From contig NZ_CP107989.1 in the NCBI RefSeq assembly GCF_041435015.1, positions 8,742,001-8,806,000 on the forward strand: a DNA stretch of 64,000 nt, in the 5' to 3' direction. This stretch comes from Streptomyces canus (GTDB taxonomy: Bacteria; Actinomycetota; Actinomycetes; Streptomycetales; Streptomycetaceae). A model generated the notes under the pieces. The model was not told where the DNA came from, did no database searches, and saw nothing but the letters and a program-made list of their open reading frames with translations. A program made the position numbers and the translations under genes. The stretch's first letter is position 1; each line of letters starts with the position of its first letter. Positions 27,843 through 37,262 of this stretch are shown piece after piece.

Positions 27843-28640
27843 ATGAACCGGATCAAGCCCGTCAGCCGTCGGATGCTGTCGGTCGAAGTCGTGCGCAAGG
27901 AGTGGAGGCCCGGAAACTTCCTGCTGGTGACCGTGGGCGGAGAGGACCTCAAGGACTTCCGGCCGATCGGAGTCGACCAGGCCTTCAGGCTCCTGTTCCG
28001 GCGGCCCGGCCAGGGCCGGCTCTGGCTGCCCTCCCGGTCCGACGCCACATGGATGGCGCAGTACATGATGACGGGCAAGGCGGCACGCCCCTACGTCCGT
28101 TTCTACACGGTCCGGCACTTCTGGCCCGACCGCAACGAACTGGACATCGAGTTCGTGCTCCACGAAGGGGACAGTCCGGCCTCCACCTGGGCGCGGGGTG
28201 CCCGCCCCGGCGAACCGGTCGGCATCCTCGACGAGGGAGCCACCTACAACCCGCCCCATGGCGTGGAATGGCAACTGCTCGCAGGGGACGAGACCGCGGT
28301 GCCGGCCATCTTGTCCATCCTGGACTCCGACGAGGGCGCGTTGCCCAGCGAAGTGTTCCTCGAGGTACCCAGCAGCGCAGACATCCAGCAGTTGAACACA
28401 CCACAGAACGTCAGCGTGCACTGGCTTCCGCGCGACGGCCGCCCCGGACTTCCGGGGCGCTACGCACTCGACACCGTGATGAAGGCCGCCCTGCCGGCAG
28501 GGCGCTTCGCCACCTTCGTGGCGGGTGAGAATCACCTGCCCACGACACTGCGGCGGCACCTCGTCCATGAGCGCGGCGTCGACAAGTCCGACATCACTTT
28601 CGTCGGTTACTGGCGGCACGGCAGGGCGACTCCGGGATGA
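27843..28640 (+). CDS. Siderophore-interacting protein (ViuB-like FAD-dependent ferric reductase)
   Basis: A 265-aa cytosolic flavoprotein that reduces iron in imported ferric siderophores. The FAD-binding half has FRPIGVDQAFRLLF and the flavin motif RPYVRFYTVRHFWP. The NAD(P)H-binding half has FLEVPSSADIQQL and the family end AGENHLPTTLRRHLVHERG with SDITFVGYWRHG. The length is normal. The iron box just upstream and the AraC regulator on the other side fit an iron-starvation role. No siderophore biosynthesis or ABC uptake genes are in the window. Confidence 0.9.
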   Translation: MNRIKPVSRRMLSVEVVRKEWRPGNFLLVTVGGEDLKDFRPIGVDQAFRLLFRRPGQGRLWLPSRSDATWMAQYMMTGKAARPYVRFYTVRHFWPDRNELDIEFVLHEGDSPASTWARGARPGEPVGILDEGATYNPPHGVEWQLLAGDETAVPAILSILDSDEGALPSEVFLEVPSSADIQQLNTPQNVSVHWLPRDGRPGLPGRYALDTVMKAALPAGRFATFVAGENHLPTTLRRHLVHERGVDKSDITFVGYWRHGRATPG

Positions 28641-28858
28641 CGGCCGCGGTGTCCGGTCAAGGCCGCCCGCGTGGACCGCCCTATTCACCCAGTCTGGCGG
28701 CAGATCTCGCTCTGCCACCCATCGTCACCCAGCGACGTTCCCTCCGCGGGTCGGGTTCTGTTCACGAAGCACCTCCATGACCGAGGCGACCTCTGAGCGC
28801 CGCCGCCCCGCCCTGTTCGCCCGGTGACTCCCCTCTTCTCCGACCGAAAGGAACATCC

Positions 28859-30015
28859 TTGAAGTCCCCAGAACCCGCTGACGCCAGGATCAGCATCATC
28901 GGCGCCGGACCCGGCGGACTGATCTGCGCACGCATCCTCCAGCAGCGCGGCATCGCGGTCACCGTCTACGACCGCGACCCGGGCCGCGACTCCCGCAACC
29001 AAGGCGGCACCCTCGACCTGCACGCTGACCACGCCCAGGTCGCCCTGCGCGAAGCCGGCCTGCTCGACGAGTTCTTCGCCCTCGCCCGCCCCGAAGGGCA
29101 GGAACTGCGCCAGATGGACCCGACCGGCGCGATCACGTTCCGCCAAGTCCCGGCGGCCGACGAACTCTTGAAGCCGGAAATCGACCGCGGCGACCTGCGC
29201 GACCTGCTGCTCGACTCCCTGGAGACGGGAACCGTGCGCTGGGGCCGCTCCCTCGACACGATCAGCGGACCGCCGATGGGCCGCGGCAATTGCACTTCGC
29301 CGACGGCACGAGCATCGAGACCGATCTGGTCATCGGCGCCGACGGCGCCTTCTCCCGGGTACGTCCGGCCGTGTCCACCGCCGTCCCCGAGTACACCGGG
29401 ATCAGCTCCCTGGAAGCATGGTTCTCCGACGTCGACGACCGGCACCCCGAGATCGCCGAACTGGTCGGCTCGGGCGGCGCCCACGCGGCTGATGGCGAAC
29501 GCAGCCTGTTCGCCCAGCGCAACAGCGGAAACCAGATCCGCGTCTACATCATCCAACGCCTTCCCGTCGACTGGATCAGCGCCAAGGGTCTGACCGCCGA
29601 GGACACCGATGGCATCCGCGCCGTGCTGCGCGACGAGTACGCCCTCTGGTCGCCCCGCATGCGCCGGATGATCACTGAGAACGACGGCCTCTACATCCAC
29701 CGCCCGATCTTCGTGCTCCCTGTCCCGCACGCCTGGGACCACAACCCGACGGTGACCCTGCTCGGCGACGCCGCCCACCTCATGCCCCCGCTCGGCACCG
29801 GCGTCAACCTCGCCATGCTTGACGCCGGCGAACTCGCCCTCGCCCTCGCGAACGCAGCCACTGTCGACGACGCCATCCGCGTCTACGAGAAGACCATGCT
29901 CCCCCGCTCCATCGAGACGGCCCAGGCCATCGAGCATGGCACCGAACAGCTGCTGTCCGCCGATTCCTCCGCATGGCGGCTGAGCACCGTAGTGGCCAAC
30001 TCGCTCGCCAAGTAA
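28859..30015 (+). pseudogene. TetX-like FAD-dependent monooxygenase, frameshifted
   Basis: The first frame (28859 to about 29280) has the dinucleotide fold IIGAGPGGLICARIL, VYDRDPGRDSRNQGGTLDLH and DRGDLRDLLLDSL. The second frame continues with LHFADGTSIETDLVIGADGA, GDAAHLMPPLGTGVNLAMLD and a stop at 30015. One missing base near 29288 (a C before AATTGCAC) splits an otherwise complete 385-aa enzyme of the class A flavin monooxygenases, related to TetX. The start is TTG with GAAAGGA 6 bases upstream. It is a true pseudogene or a sequence error; all other parts look intact. Confidence 0.7.
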
Positions 30016-30042
30016 AACGCTCAAAGGACGGTGTGAGAGGGC

Positions 30043-30201
30043 GTGGCTGCCATGGAGCAGATCTCACGCAACACGGTGACCTACCGTGTACAGCAGGCGT
30101 TCACCCTGTGCGGCCACTCCGGGGACGCCCCGACCGACAAGCTACGCGCAGCCCTCACCGTCGCCGAATGGCTCCTCCACTCACCGCACACAGGCCAATA
30201 G
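30043..30201 (+). pseudogene. PucR-type regulator, C-terminal HTH fragment
   Basis: Fifty-two residues with ISRNTVTYRVQQAFTLCGHS and TDKLRAALTVAEWL match the C-terminal helix-turn-helix end of PucR/CdaR regulators, where LHRNTV-type helices recognise DNA. The rest of the gene is absent. Confidence 0.55.
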
Positions 30202-30235
30202 CATCCGCCGACGCAGCCTGACCAGCACAAGTAAC

Positions 30236-30500
30236 GTGCCGAGGTTGCTCAAATCGGCGACGCACCAGGTCCTCGCTCAGCTGCCGACGGTGCCCGGCAG
30301 CGCCGGGGTGAAGGCGCTGGCTGTCGTGGCCGGGATGGTCCTGTTCCGCGCGGACGCCGCGTTCTACGCCGCCGAGGTCGTGGCCGCCTGCCGCCGCGCC
30401 GGCGACCACTTCTCGCTCACCGTGCGGCTCAACCCGACAATCCACGCCGCGATCGCCACGATCGACGAGGACGCCTGGATCCCGGGTGACGGCGAGGTGG
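30236..30500 (+). pseudogene. IS1380-family transposase, internal fragment
   Basis: The frame contains VLFRADAAFYAAEVVAACRR and FSLTVRLNPTIHAAIATIDE with EDAWIP, the conserved core around the second catalytic aspartate of IS1380 transposases. It has neither start nor end of the family. Confidence 0.6.
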
Positions 30501-31077
30501 ATCGCGCGGCGTTTGCCGGCCTTCGTGTCGCCGTGTGGGTCTTCGCGACGGCCAGCACGTAGTCGAGCTGGCGGCGGGCGAGCGCGGCGCGCAGTGCCGG
30601 GTCGTTGCCGTAGACCTCGTCGTCGGCGGCCCAGCGGGCGGGGGTGACTACGTGGTCAAGCCCTTCGACGTCGAGGAGGCCTTCGCCGGCCGCGCGCCCT
30701 GCTGCGCCGCAGCAGCCCGGAGAACGGCGTTGCGAGCACCGTTGCCGAGACCGATCTGTGCGAGGCGCCCGGCTGCCCGGAGTTCCTCACCGTCGATGTT
30801 GTTTGCGGGCGGTGCGCCACCGGGCCCGCCCCCGATGACCGACTCCGCCTGGGGCTGTGGAAAGTCCTCGGCCTGGTGGACTCCGCCGTGGTACCCGTCA
30901 CGCCCTACGACCTGACGACGACGGACCTGGTGAGGTCTCTGCGATCGCCGTCTCTCACGTGCGCTGGGCCCTGGAATCCGGTAAGCACGCGTGCACCACC
31001 ACCAAGGGACCGGTCGCCCTCGCCAGCCCAAGGCGCCTGCGTGCTCACGGCTGCCTGTCGCCTGCGCAGGGGACGAT
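30501..31077. other. Scrambled coding remnants, no intact gene
   Basis: A short stretch near 30634-30690 reads GGGDYVVKPFDVEEAFAG, like the end of an OmpR-type receiver domain. A stretch near 30855-30940 reads LGLVDSAVVPVTPYD without a recognised family. The right-hand 22-bp repeat ends at 31047. Nothing here looks expressed. Confidence 0.35.
31026..31047 (-). repeat. 22-bp inverted repeat, copy 2
   Basis: Exact reverse complement of 26691-26712. Flanking bases on both sides differ from copy 1, so only the 22 bp are shared, as expected for an element end. Confidence 0.6.
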
Positions 31078-31690
31078 TCATTCGGACCCAGGCAGGCGGC
31101 GGGCCGGCATCCCTGGTTCGACGGTCGGCCTCCGTGCCCGTCGTTGGGTCTCCTCGCGTTTCCCGCGTAGGAAAGTGAGCGTGAGGTTGATGCCTTCGGC
31201 CTTGCCGAGCCAGTTCTCATCCTCAGCCCGCCGGAGGCGGGCAAGAAGGTCGGATTCGAGTTCTTCGAGCCGGCCGAGCATCTTCGGGTTGATGTGGAGC
31301 ATCGGGCATCGGATGCAGGCGTGCTCGTGCCGACGAGGGGTGCCGTAAGGGCGTCCGCAGGAGCCGAGTTCGACCTTGCGACGGTCGAAGTGCTCCTCGA
31401 ACTCCCCCCATTCCTGGACCGTCGTGTCGCGATACTCGCCCTCGGGCCGAATCTGGCGGCGGTGGTGCAGATGCTCCTGGTAGTGCCGAACGACGTCCTC
31501 GTCGAAGACCGCGACGTAACCGCGGGTGGTCTGGATGTTGAGGTGACCCAACAGGGCCGCTCCGATGTGGATCGGCAGGCCGCTGTTTACGAGTTCGGTG
31601 GCGAAGATCCTTCGGAAGTCGCGCGGGGTGAACTTCAATCCGCGGAACCCCGGATGGGCTTCGGCAAGGGGCCTGCCCGCGTCGACTGAT
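31078..31690 (-). pseudogene. Tyrosine recombinase (integrase), C-terminal part
   Basis: The frame reads GRPLAEAHPGFRGLKFTPRD, then FRRIFATELVNSGLPIHIGA, LLGHLNIQTTRGYVAVFDED. The conserved R (second arginine box), H/G and the catalytic tyrosine of the family are visible. A 110-residue tail with the cysteine/histidine run HEHACIRCPML follows. On the 5' side a stop interrupts the frame just before VDAGRPLA at about 31690, where a transposase fragment starts on the other strand. The N-terminal half, with the SAM-like domain and first arginine, is gone. Confidence 0.65.
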
Positions 31691-31831
31691 CATCTCCTGG
31701 ATGGTGCCCGTGCCCTGCGCAACCTCGCGATCAGCGTGTTCCGCCAGGACGGCCGGACCAACATCGCCGCCGCCTGCCGTCATACCGCCCGCCATCCACA
31801 GCGACCCCTGAGAGCCCTCGGCATCAGCTGA
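31677..31831 (+). pseudogene. DDE transposase, C-terminal fragment (ISAs1-like)
   Basis: The frame reads ARALRNLAISVFRQDGRTNI, then AAACRHTARHPQRPLRALGI and a stop at 31831. This is the typical end of ISAs1-type transposases. It overlaps the broken end of the integrase, marking a recombination junction near 31690. Confidence 0.5.
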
Positions 31832-31935
31832 TCAACCTGGACAGATCGACTGCACGCAATGGCCCTGGGACGGGGACGGGGACAACGGTGTCGTTGCAAC
31901 AGGTGACCAACTGATGAATCGGGCGATAGGCACGG

Positions 31936-32926
31936 TCAGATTCTCTTCGGCGTGGGCACTCCAGTGGGCAGGTGGCCGGCGGCGAGCAAGTCGTTCCACA
32001 GGGCTGCCGGAAGTGGCTGGGACAGGAGGGCGGCCGCGTCACGTACTTCGTCGGCGGAACGGGCGCCGACCAGCACGCTCGTCACCGCCGGATGACCGAA
32101 GGGGAACTGCAGCGCGGCGGCGCGCAGTGCGACCCCGTGGCGCTCGGTGGCTGCCTGCAGGTCCACAGCGCGTTGGACGAGTGAGGCCGACGCGGGTGCG
32201 TAGTCGTAGGTCGCACCCGGGCGCGGTGCGGCCAGCAGGCCGGAGTTGAAGACCCCGCCGATGACCACGCTTGTGCCGCGTGCGGCGGCGGCGGGCAGCA
32301 GATGGCCGATGGCCTCGTGATTGAGCAGGGTGTAGCGGCCGGCCAGCAGTACGGCGTCGACATCGGTCTCCGTCACGAACCGGGTCAGCGCGGCGCTCTG
32401 GTTCATTCCCGCGCCGATGGCGCTTACCACGCCCTCGCTGCGCAGTCGCTCCAACGCGGGGTATCCCTCGCTGAGAGCCTGCTCGAGGTGGTCGTCGGGG
32501 TCGTGCAGGTACACGACATCGAGCGCGTCAAGGCCGAGGCGGCGAAGGCTGGCGTCGATACTGCGCAGTATTCCGTCGGCGCTGAAGTCCCAGATCCGGC
32601 GGTGCGTGGCCGGAACGGCGAACCCTTGCGCGCAGTCGTCACCGGTGGGGTGGTCGACGGGTTCCAGTAGGCGGCCCACCTTGGGTGGACACGGTGAACG
32701 AGCCGCGAGGCCGGCCTGTGAGGGCCCGGCCCAGTCGGATTTCGGACAGACCGAGTCCGTAGTGCGGGGCGGTGTCGAAGTAGCGGATGCCGGCTTCCCA
32801 GGCGGCATCCACTGTGGCGGCGGCGCTCTCGTCGTCGACGGGCGTGTGGAGGTTGCCGAGGGCGGCAGCCCCGAAGGCCAGTTCGGTGACGGCGACGCCA
32901 CTGCGTCCGAGGCGTGTGCTGCGCAT
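31936..32926 (-). pseudogene. Aldo/keto reductase, probable L-fucose dehydrogenase, frameshifted
   Basis: The N-terminal part (STRLGRSGVAVTELAFGAAA, AWEAGIRYFDTAPHYGLGLS with the catalytic Asp and Tyr) and the remainder (SIDASLRRLGLDALDVVYLH, VSAIGAGMNQ, VLVGARSADEV) lie in different frames. They join if one base is removed from the C run opposite 32683-32685. The whole is a normal 330-aa aldo/keto reductase of the pyridoxal/L-fucose dehydrogenase type, which would oxidise L-fucose to its lactone in the first step of the route. It is the last gene of the operon with fuconate dehydratase; TGAGGAG precedes ATG 32926. Confidence 0.7.
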
Positions 32927-32934
32927 GTGGCTCC

Positions 32935-33701
32935 TCACTTCTCCGCGGGGCGCAGCCTCAGCCCCGCCATGCCGCCGTCGACGGCGAGAGCGGTACCGGT
33001 GACCGATGCGGCGGCGGGGCTCGCCAGATACACGATGGCCGCGGCCACCTCTTCGGCGGTCACCAGGCGCCCCATGGGCTGTCGGGCGTTGAGCGCCGCC
33101 CGTTCCACCGTCGGGTCGTCGGATGCCGCCAGCAGCGCGCTCACCCATGGGGTGTCGGCGGTGCCGGGATTGACGCAGTTGACGCGGATCCCTTCGCGGA
33201 CGTGGTCTGCGGCCATGGCCATGGCCATGGCCAGGGTCAGGGCGAGGACCGCGCCCTTGCTGGCCGAGTACAGGCACGCTGCGGCAGGCCGGCGGTGGCG
33301 GCGATGGAGCAGGTGTTGACGATCGCAGCGTTGTCGGAGGCGCGAAGGCTCGGCAGTGCGGCCCGGCTGGTGCGGACGACGCCGAGTACGTTGACGTCGA
33401 GAACGCGGTGCCACTGCTCGTCGGGATTGTCCTCCACTGTGCCCGCGGCGCCCACTCCGGCGTTGTTGACCAGGATGTCGATTCCGCCCAGTCGTGCCGA
33501 CGCCTCGGCCATGGCGGCGCGCACCTGGGCGTCATCGGTGATGTCGGCCCGCAGCGCGACGAGTGGCTCATCCACGCCGGTACTGTCCCGGTCCAGTACG
33601 GCCACCCGTGCTCCCTGAGCCGCCAGCAGGTCGGCCGTCGCGCGGCCGATACCTGAGGCGCCGCCGGTCACCACCGCCCGCAGACCGTCCATGCGGGTCA
33701 T
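32935..33701 (-). pseudogene. Short-chain dehydrogenase (fucose/2-keto-3-deoxy-fuconate pathway), frameshifted
   Basis: The first frame has VVTGGASGIGRATADLLAAQ (Rossmann glycines), LNVNVLG-like LDVNVLGVV, NNAGVG and IVNTCSIAATAGLP. The second has YSASKGAVLALTLAMAMAMA with the catalytic Y-x3-K, NCVNPGTADTPW and VTGTALAVDGG. They join if one C is restored near 33275. The full enzyme would be about 255 residues. In the L-fuconate pathway an SDR oxidises 2-keto-3-deoxy-L-fuconate. It overlaps the dehydratase stop (ATGA). A triple ATGGCC repeat at about 33210-33236 makes the MAMAMA run. Confidence 0.7.
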
Positions 33702-35053
33702 ACGGCGAGCTCCTGGCCGTCGGTGGTGCGTGCCGCCAGGTCATCGGCCCAGAACTGGCCGTGTGGGTAGGTGTAGCGGGTGATGGAGCCGGGATGCATC
33801 TGTGCGGAGTATCCGGGGGCCGTGGGCGGGAGGTAGCGGCCGCCTTCGATGCGTACGGGATCGGTGAAGTGCTGGTGGAGGTGGTCGACGTATTCGATGA
33901 CCCGGTCCTGGACGGTGGTGGACACGGCGAGGTAGTCGAACATCGACAGGTGCTGGACGAGTTCGCACAGGCCGACGCCGCCGGCGTGGGGACAGACGGG
34001 TATGCCGAACTTGGCGGCAAGCAGGAGGATGGCGAGGTTTTCGTTGACGCCGCCGACGCGGGCGGCGTCCAGTTGCAGCACGTCGATGGCTTCGGCCTGG
34101 AGCAGCTGCTTGAAGACGATGCGGTTTTGGACGTGTTCGCCGGTGGCGACCTGGACGGGCGCGACGGCCTTGCGGATGGTGGCGTGGCCGAGGACGTCGT
34201 CGGGGCTGGTGGGCTCTTCGATCCAGTAGGGATCGAACTCGGCCAGCGCGGTGGTCCAGGTGATGGCTTCGTCGACGTTCCAGCGCTGGTTGGCGTCCAT
34301 GGCGATGCGGATGTCCGGGCCGACTGCGGCACGGGCAGCCCGGAAGCGCCGGATGTCGTCGTCGAGATCCGCCCCGACCTTGAGCTTGATCTGCCGGAAG
34401 CCGTCGGCCACCGCGCGCTGTGCCAGGCGGGTCAGCTTCTCGTCGGTGTAGCCGAGCCAGCCGGGCGAGGTGGTGTAGGCGGGATAGCCGTGGGCGAGGA
34501 GGTCGCTTTCCCGTGCGGTACGTCCTTCCCGGCCGCGTTGCAGGATCGTTACTGCTTCCTGGCGGGTGAGTGCGTCGGTGATGTACCGGTAGTCGATCTG
34601 GTCGGCGAGCCATTCGGGGTCGGCGTCGGCGAGGAACTTCCACAGGGGCTTGTCGGCCCGCTTGGCGGCCAGGTCCCATACGGCGTTGATGACGGCGCCG
34701 ATGGCCATGTGCATCACACCTTTTTCGGGACCGAGCCAGCGCAGTTGACTGTCGCCGGTGAGGTCGCGCGCGAGGCTGCCTGGGTCGTCACACAGATCCT
34801 CTACGGACCGGCCCACGACGTGGGCTCGCAAGGCGTCGAGCGCCGCGACCTGCACGTCGTTGCCACGACCGATGGTGAAGGCGAAGCCGTGGCCCTCCAG
34901 GCCGTCTTCGCTGTCCGTCCGCAGTACGAGATAGGCGGCCGAGTAGTCGGGGTCGGTGTTCATCGCATCCGACCCGTCCAGCTCCCGGGACGTGGGGAAC
35001 CGTATGTCGTACGTGTCGAGACCGGTGATCCGGGAGACGCTTGTTGAGGACAC
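33698..35053 (-). CDS. L-fuconate dehydratase (enolase superfamily)
   Basis: A 451-aa Mg-dependent enzyme that dehydrates L-fuconate to 2-keto-3-deoxy-L-fuconate. Visible motifs are the N-terminal [20 protein letters not shown], the KxK pair in [10 protein letters not shown], the metal ligands in [20 protein letters not shown] and [10 protein letters not shown], and the general base region [10 protein letters not shown]. Length and motifs are those of fuconate dehydratase rather than mandelate racemase. GTG 35053 has AAAGG 6-10 bases upstream; the open frame to 35185 lacks a start signal. It heads the catabolic operon with SDR and aldo/keto reductase and is divergent from the sugar importer, sharing the region with five operator candidates. 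Confidence 0.9.
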   Translation of the reverse strand: MSSTSVSRITGLDTYDIRFPTSRELDGSDAMNTDPDYSAAYLVLRTDSEDGLEGHGFAFTIGRGNDVQVAALDALRAHVVGRSVEDLCDDPGSLARDLTGDSQLRWLGPEKGVMHMAIGAVINAVWDLAAKRADKPLWKFLADADPEWLADQIDYRYITDALTRQEAVTILQRGREGRTARESDLLAHGYPAYTTSPGWLGYTDEKLTRLAQRAVADGFRQIKLKVGADLDDDIRRFRAARAAVGPDIRIAMDANQRWNVDEAITWTTALAEFDPYWIEEPTSPDDVLGHATIRKAVAPVQVATGEHVQNRIVFKQLLQAEAIDVLQLDAARVGGVNENLAILLLAAKFGIPVCPHAGGVGLCELVQHLSMFDYLAVSTTVQDRVIEYVDHLHQHFTDPVRIEGGRYLPPTAPGYSAQMHPGSITRYTYPHGQFWADDLAARTTDGQELAV

Positions 35054-35365
35054 GCTGAGCCTTTCGTGATCGGTGAGACTGACGGACAGTGCCAGGGCCG
35101 GCAGCCGCCACCGCATCGCCGGGACCGACCCCGCTGACAGATGGGTCCGGCTGAGCCGGGTACCTGAGGCCACCGGCGGAAGCACACGTGGGGAGCCTCC
35201 TGTGCGGCCGTGTGCCGGCCACGCCGATCGACCCCGTCGGCGAGAAACAGTGACCTGGGCCCGTGCTTCGGACGCCCTCGCCCAGATGTGTGGACGGGGC
35301 CGGGAAGGTCACGGGCGGGGAGCGCGCCGACCTTCGACGCGGTCCCTTGCGGCCCGTCCCTCGAT

Positions 35366-35800
35366 ACTTCGGATGATTTTTCTGCGGCGGTGCCTGACAG
35401 TACGACCGCCGGCCCGTTGGCGCAATCAGTCCTCCGATGTCTATGGTCGAGGACGGGTCCTGAAAGTGATCAGATGGGCGTTTTATCCTGGTGATCTATC
35501 TCGGTGTTCGTGCCGTCGGTCACGATCCTGCGCATACATCGGATGAGGCTCTTGCCAAGTGTGGCAATGCGCTCGTAACGTCACGCCACGCTCCACAGGC
35601 AGCCGAGGAGGGCCCTCGGTGGTGAGACGGTTGCACGCCTGAGGTCGCCCCCGGCAAGGCATCGGATGTCTAGTCGTATCGCTGGGGGAAGCTTTCGGCC
35701 TGACGGTGGAGAAAACAACCTTGTTTCGGCCATTGCTCGTTGCTGGAACGCGGTTGTAACGTTTCACGCCTTAGCCGCATGGACTGAGTAGATCCGATGT
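35366..35800. promoter_or_regulatory. Array of five operator candidates between fuconate dehydratase and importer
   Basis: Matches to ACATC(C/G)GATGT lie at 35366-35376 (ACTTCGGATGA, 9 of 11), 35430-35440 (TCCTCCGATGT, 9 of 11), 35536-35546 (ACATCGGATGA, 10), 35659-35669 (GCATCGGATGT, 10) and 35790-35800 (AGATCCGATGT, 10). They are 64, 106, 123 and 131 bases apart. The last is 53 bases before the ABC binding-protein start. The 800-base divergent region has no gene. Several sites suggest cooperative binding or looping (inference). Confidence 0.6.
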
Positions 35801-35852
35801 TTTACCCGGCTTCGCGAATCCGAATCGCGCCCTATCGAGGGGTTTCCCGACC

Positions 35853-37220
35853 ATGAGACGTTTCAATGAAGCACGCCGAAACCCGCTGCCTCGCGCCCTG
35901 ACGGCGCTGTCCGCGGTCGCCGTTCTCACCTCCTCTGCCGTGGCGTGTTCGTCGTCGGGGAGTGAGGGGAGCGACACCACGGGCTCGGCGCCGGTCACTC
36001 TGACCGTTCAGCAGCAGACCGGGCAGGAGACCTTGTTCGGCTACTTCGCCAAGGCCTTCCACAAGGCGCACCCGAACGTGACGGTCAAACTGCAGACGAT
36101 CAGCCAGGAGCAGAAGGCCGGCTCGAACCTCACTGTGCTGGGCTCGGGCAACGCGCCCGACGTCGGCTTCGTCCCGGTCGGCTCGTCGCCCTACACCGCT
36201 CTGACCAGCCGTGGCGGGCTGACCGATCTCAGTGACGTGTGGAGTTCCGGTGACCTCGCCAAGCGCTACGGCAGCGGCGTCTCCGGGTCGCTGAAGGTCG
36301 GCGGCAAGCCCTACGTCGTCGCCTTCTCCCAGGCCATCTACAACGTCGTCTGGTACAACCCGGCAGCCTTCGCCAAAGCCGGCGTGACCGTGCCGACCGA
36401 TCACCGGTTCGCGACGCCGGAAGACCTCATCGCCGCGGCCAAGAAGCTGAAGTCGGCCGGGTACGCACCGCTGCAGCTCGGCGGCGCCTCCGGCTATCAG
36501 GCCAGCTGGATGGTCGACGCCCTGCTGCCGACCTCGGCGTCGCCGGCGCAGCTCGAGAACTACCTGGCGTCTTACAACAGCAAGACCGCCGTCACCGCGA
36601 AGTACACCGACCCGGCCTTCACCAAGGTGCTCTCGACGCTTGAGAACTACCGCAAGTCGGGCGTCTACCAGGACGGGTTCCTCGGTCAGAAGTACCAGGA
36701 CGCCGAGACGCCGTTCCTCGCGGGCAAGGCGGGAATGTTCCTCGGCGGCAACTTCACGGCGGCCGACTTCGTGCCCGCGAAGACCTCGGTGAAGCCCGAC
36801 TGGCTGCTCCTGCCGCCGGTCAACGCCGGGACGAAGACCACGCAGACCGGCTACTACGGCGACGCCCTGGGCATCCCGGTGAGGGCGCAGCACAAGGCGT
36901 GGGCGAAGAAGTTCCTCGAGTTCGTCATGTCCGAGAAGGCGCAGTCGGAGGGCGTGGTCGGCACCGCCAACCTGCTCCCCGGGGTGAAGGACCTGCCCGC
37001 CTCCGTCTTCGCCAAGATGGACGCGAATTCGCAGAGCATCCTGGCCGACATCACCAAGAACGGCAGCGCGGCCGGCTGGACGTCGGTCGTGCCGAACGCG
37101 CTCGCGCAGACCTTCATCGACCCGAAGATCCAGGCGATGTACTCCGGCAGCCTCTCGCCGGCCGCACTGGCACAGCAGCAGCAGGACGAGCTGCTGAGCT
37201 TCCGCAAGTCCGCGAGCTGA
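35853..37220 (+). CDS. Sugar ABC transporter, substrate-binding lipoprotein
   Basis: A 455-aa extracellular solute-binding protein of family 1. The signal peptide ends in the lipobox SSAVAC, giving a membrane-anchored lipoprotein. The mature part has QQQTGQETLFGYFAKAFHKA, LGSGNAPDVGFVPVG, VWYNPAAFAKAGV and GKAGMFLGGNFTAADF, typical of MalE-like proteins for oligosaccharides. The first operator candidate is 53 bases upstream. It is followed after 42 bases by two permeases and a GH95-like hydrolase, so the ligand is probably a fucose-containing oligosaccharide or L-fucose (inference). No dedicated ATPase is nearby; a shared MsiK-type ATPase is usual in Streptomyces. Confidence 0.85.
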   Translation: MRRFNEARRNPLPRALTALSAVAVLTSSAVACSSSGSEGSDTTGSAPVTLTVQQQTGQETLFGYFAKAFHKAHPNVTVKLQTISQEQKAGSNLTVLGSGNAPDVGFVPVGSSPYTALTSRGGLTDLSDVWSSGDLAKRYGSGVSGSLKVGGKPYVVAFSQAIYNVVWYNPAAFAKAGVTVPTDHRFATPEDLIAAAKKLKSAGYAPLQLGGASGYQASWMVDALLPTSASPAQLENYLASYNSKTAVTAKYTDPAFTKVLSTLENYRKSGVYQDGFLGQKYQDAETPFLAGKAGMFLGGNFTAADFVPAKTSVKPDWLLLPPVNAGTKTTQTGYYGDALGIPVRAQHKAWAKKFLEFVMSEKAQSEGVVGTANLLPGVKDLPASVFAKMDANSQSILADITKNGSAAGWTSVVPNALAQTFIDPKIQAMYSGSLSPAALAQQQQDELLSFRKSAS

Positions 37221-37262
37221 GCCGACCGTGAACGAGCCGTATCCCAGTTCGAGGAGAGGTGT

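Noticed and set aside
27843..30015. A siderophore or antibiotic biosynthetic cluster around the iron-box genes
   Set aside because: Only a siderophore-interacting protein, a regulator and a broken monooxygenase are present; there are no synthetases or transporters.
33563..35047. 494-residue plus-strand frame opposite fuconate dehydratase
   Set aside because: It has no recognisable domain, while the minus strand carries all enolase-superfamily residues.
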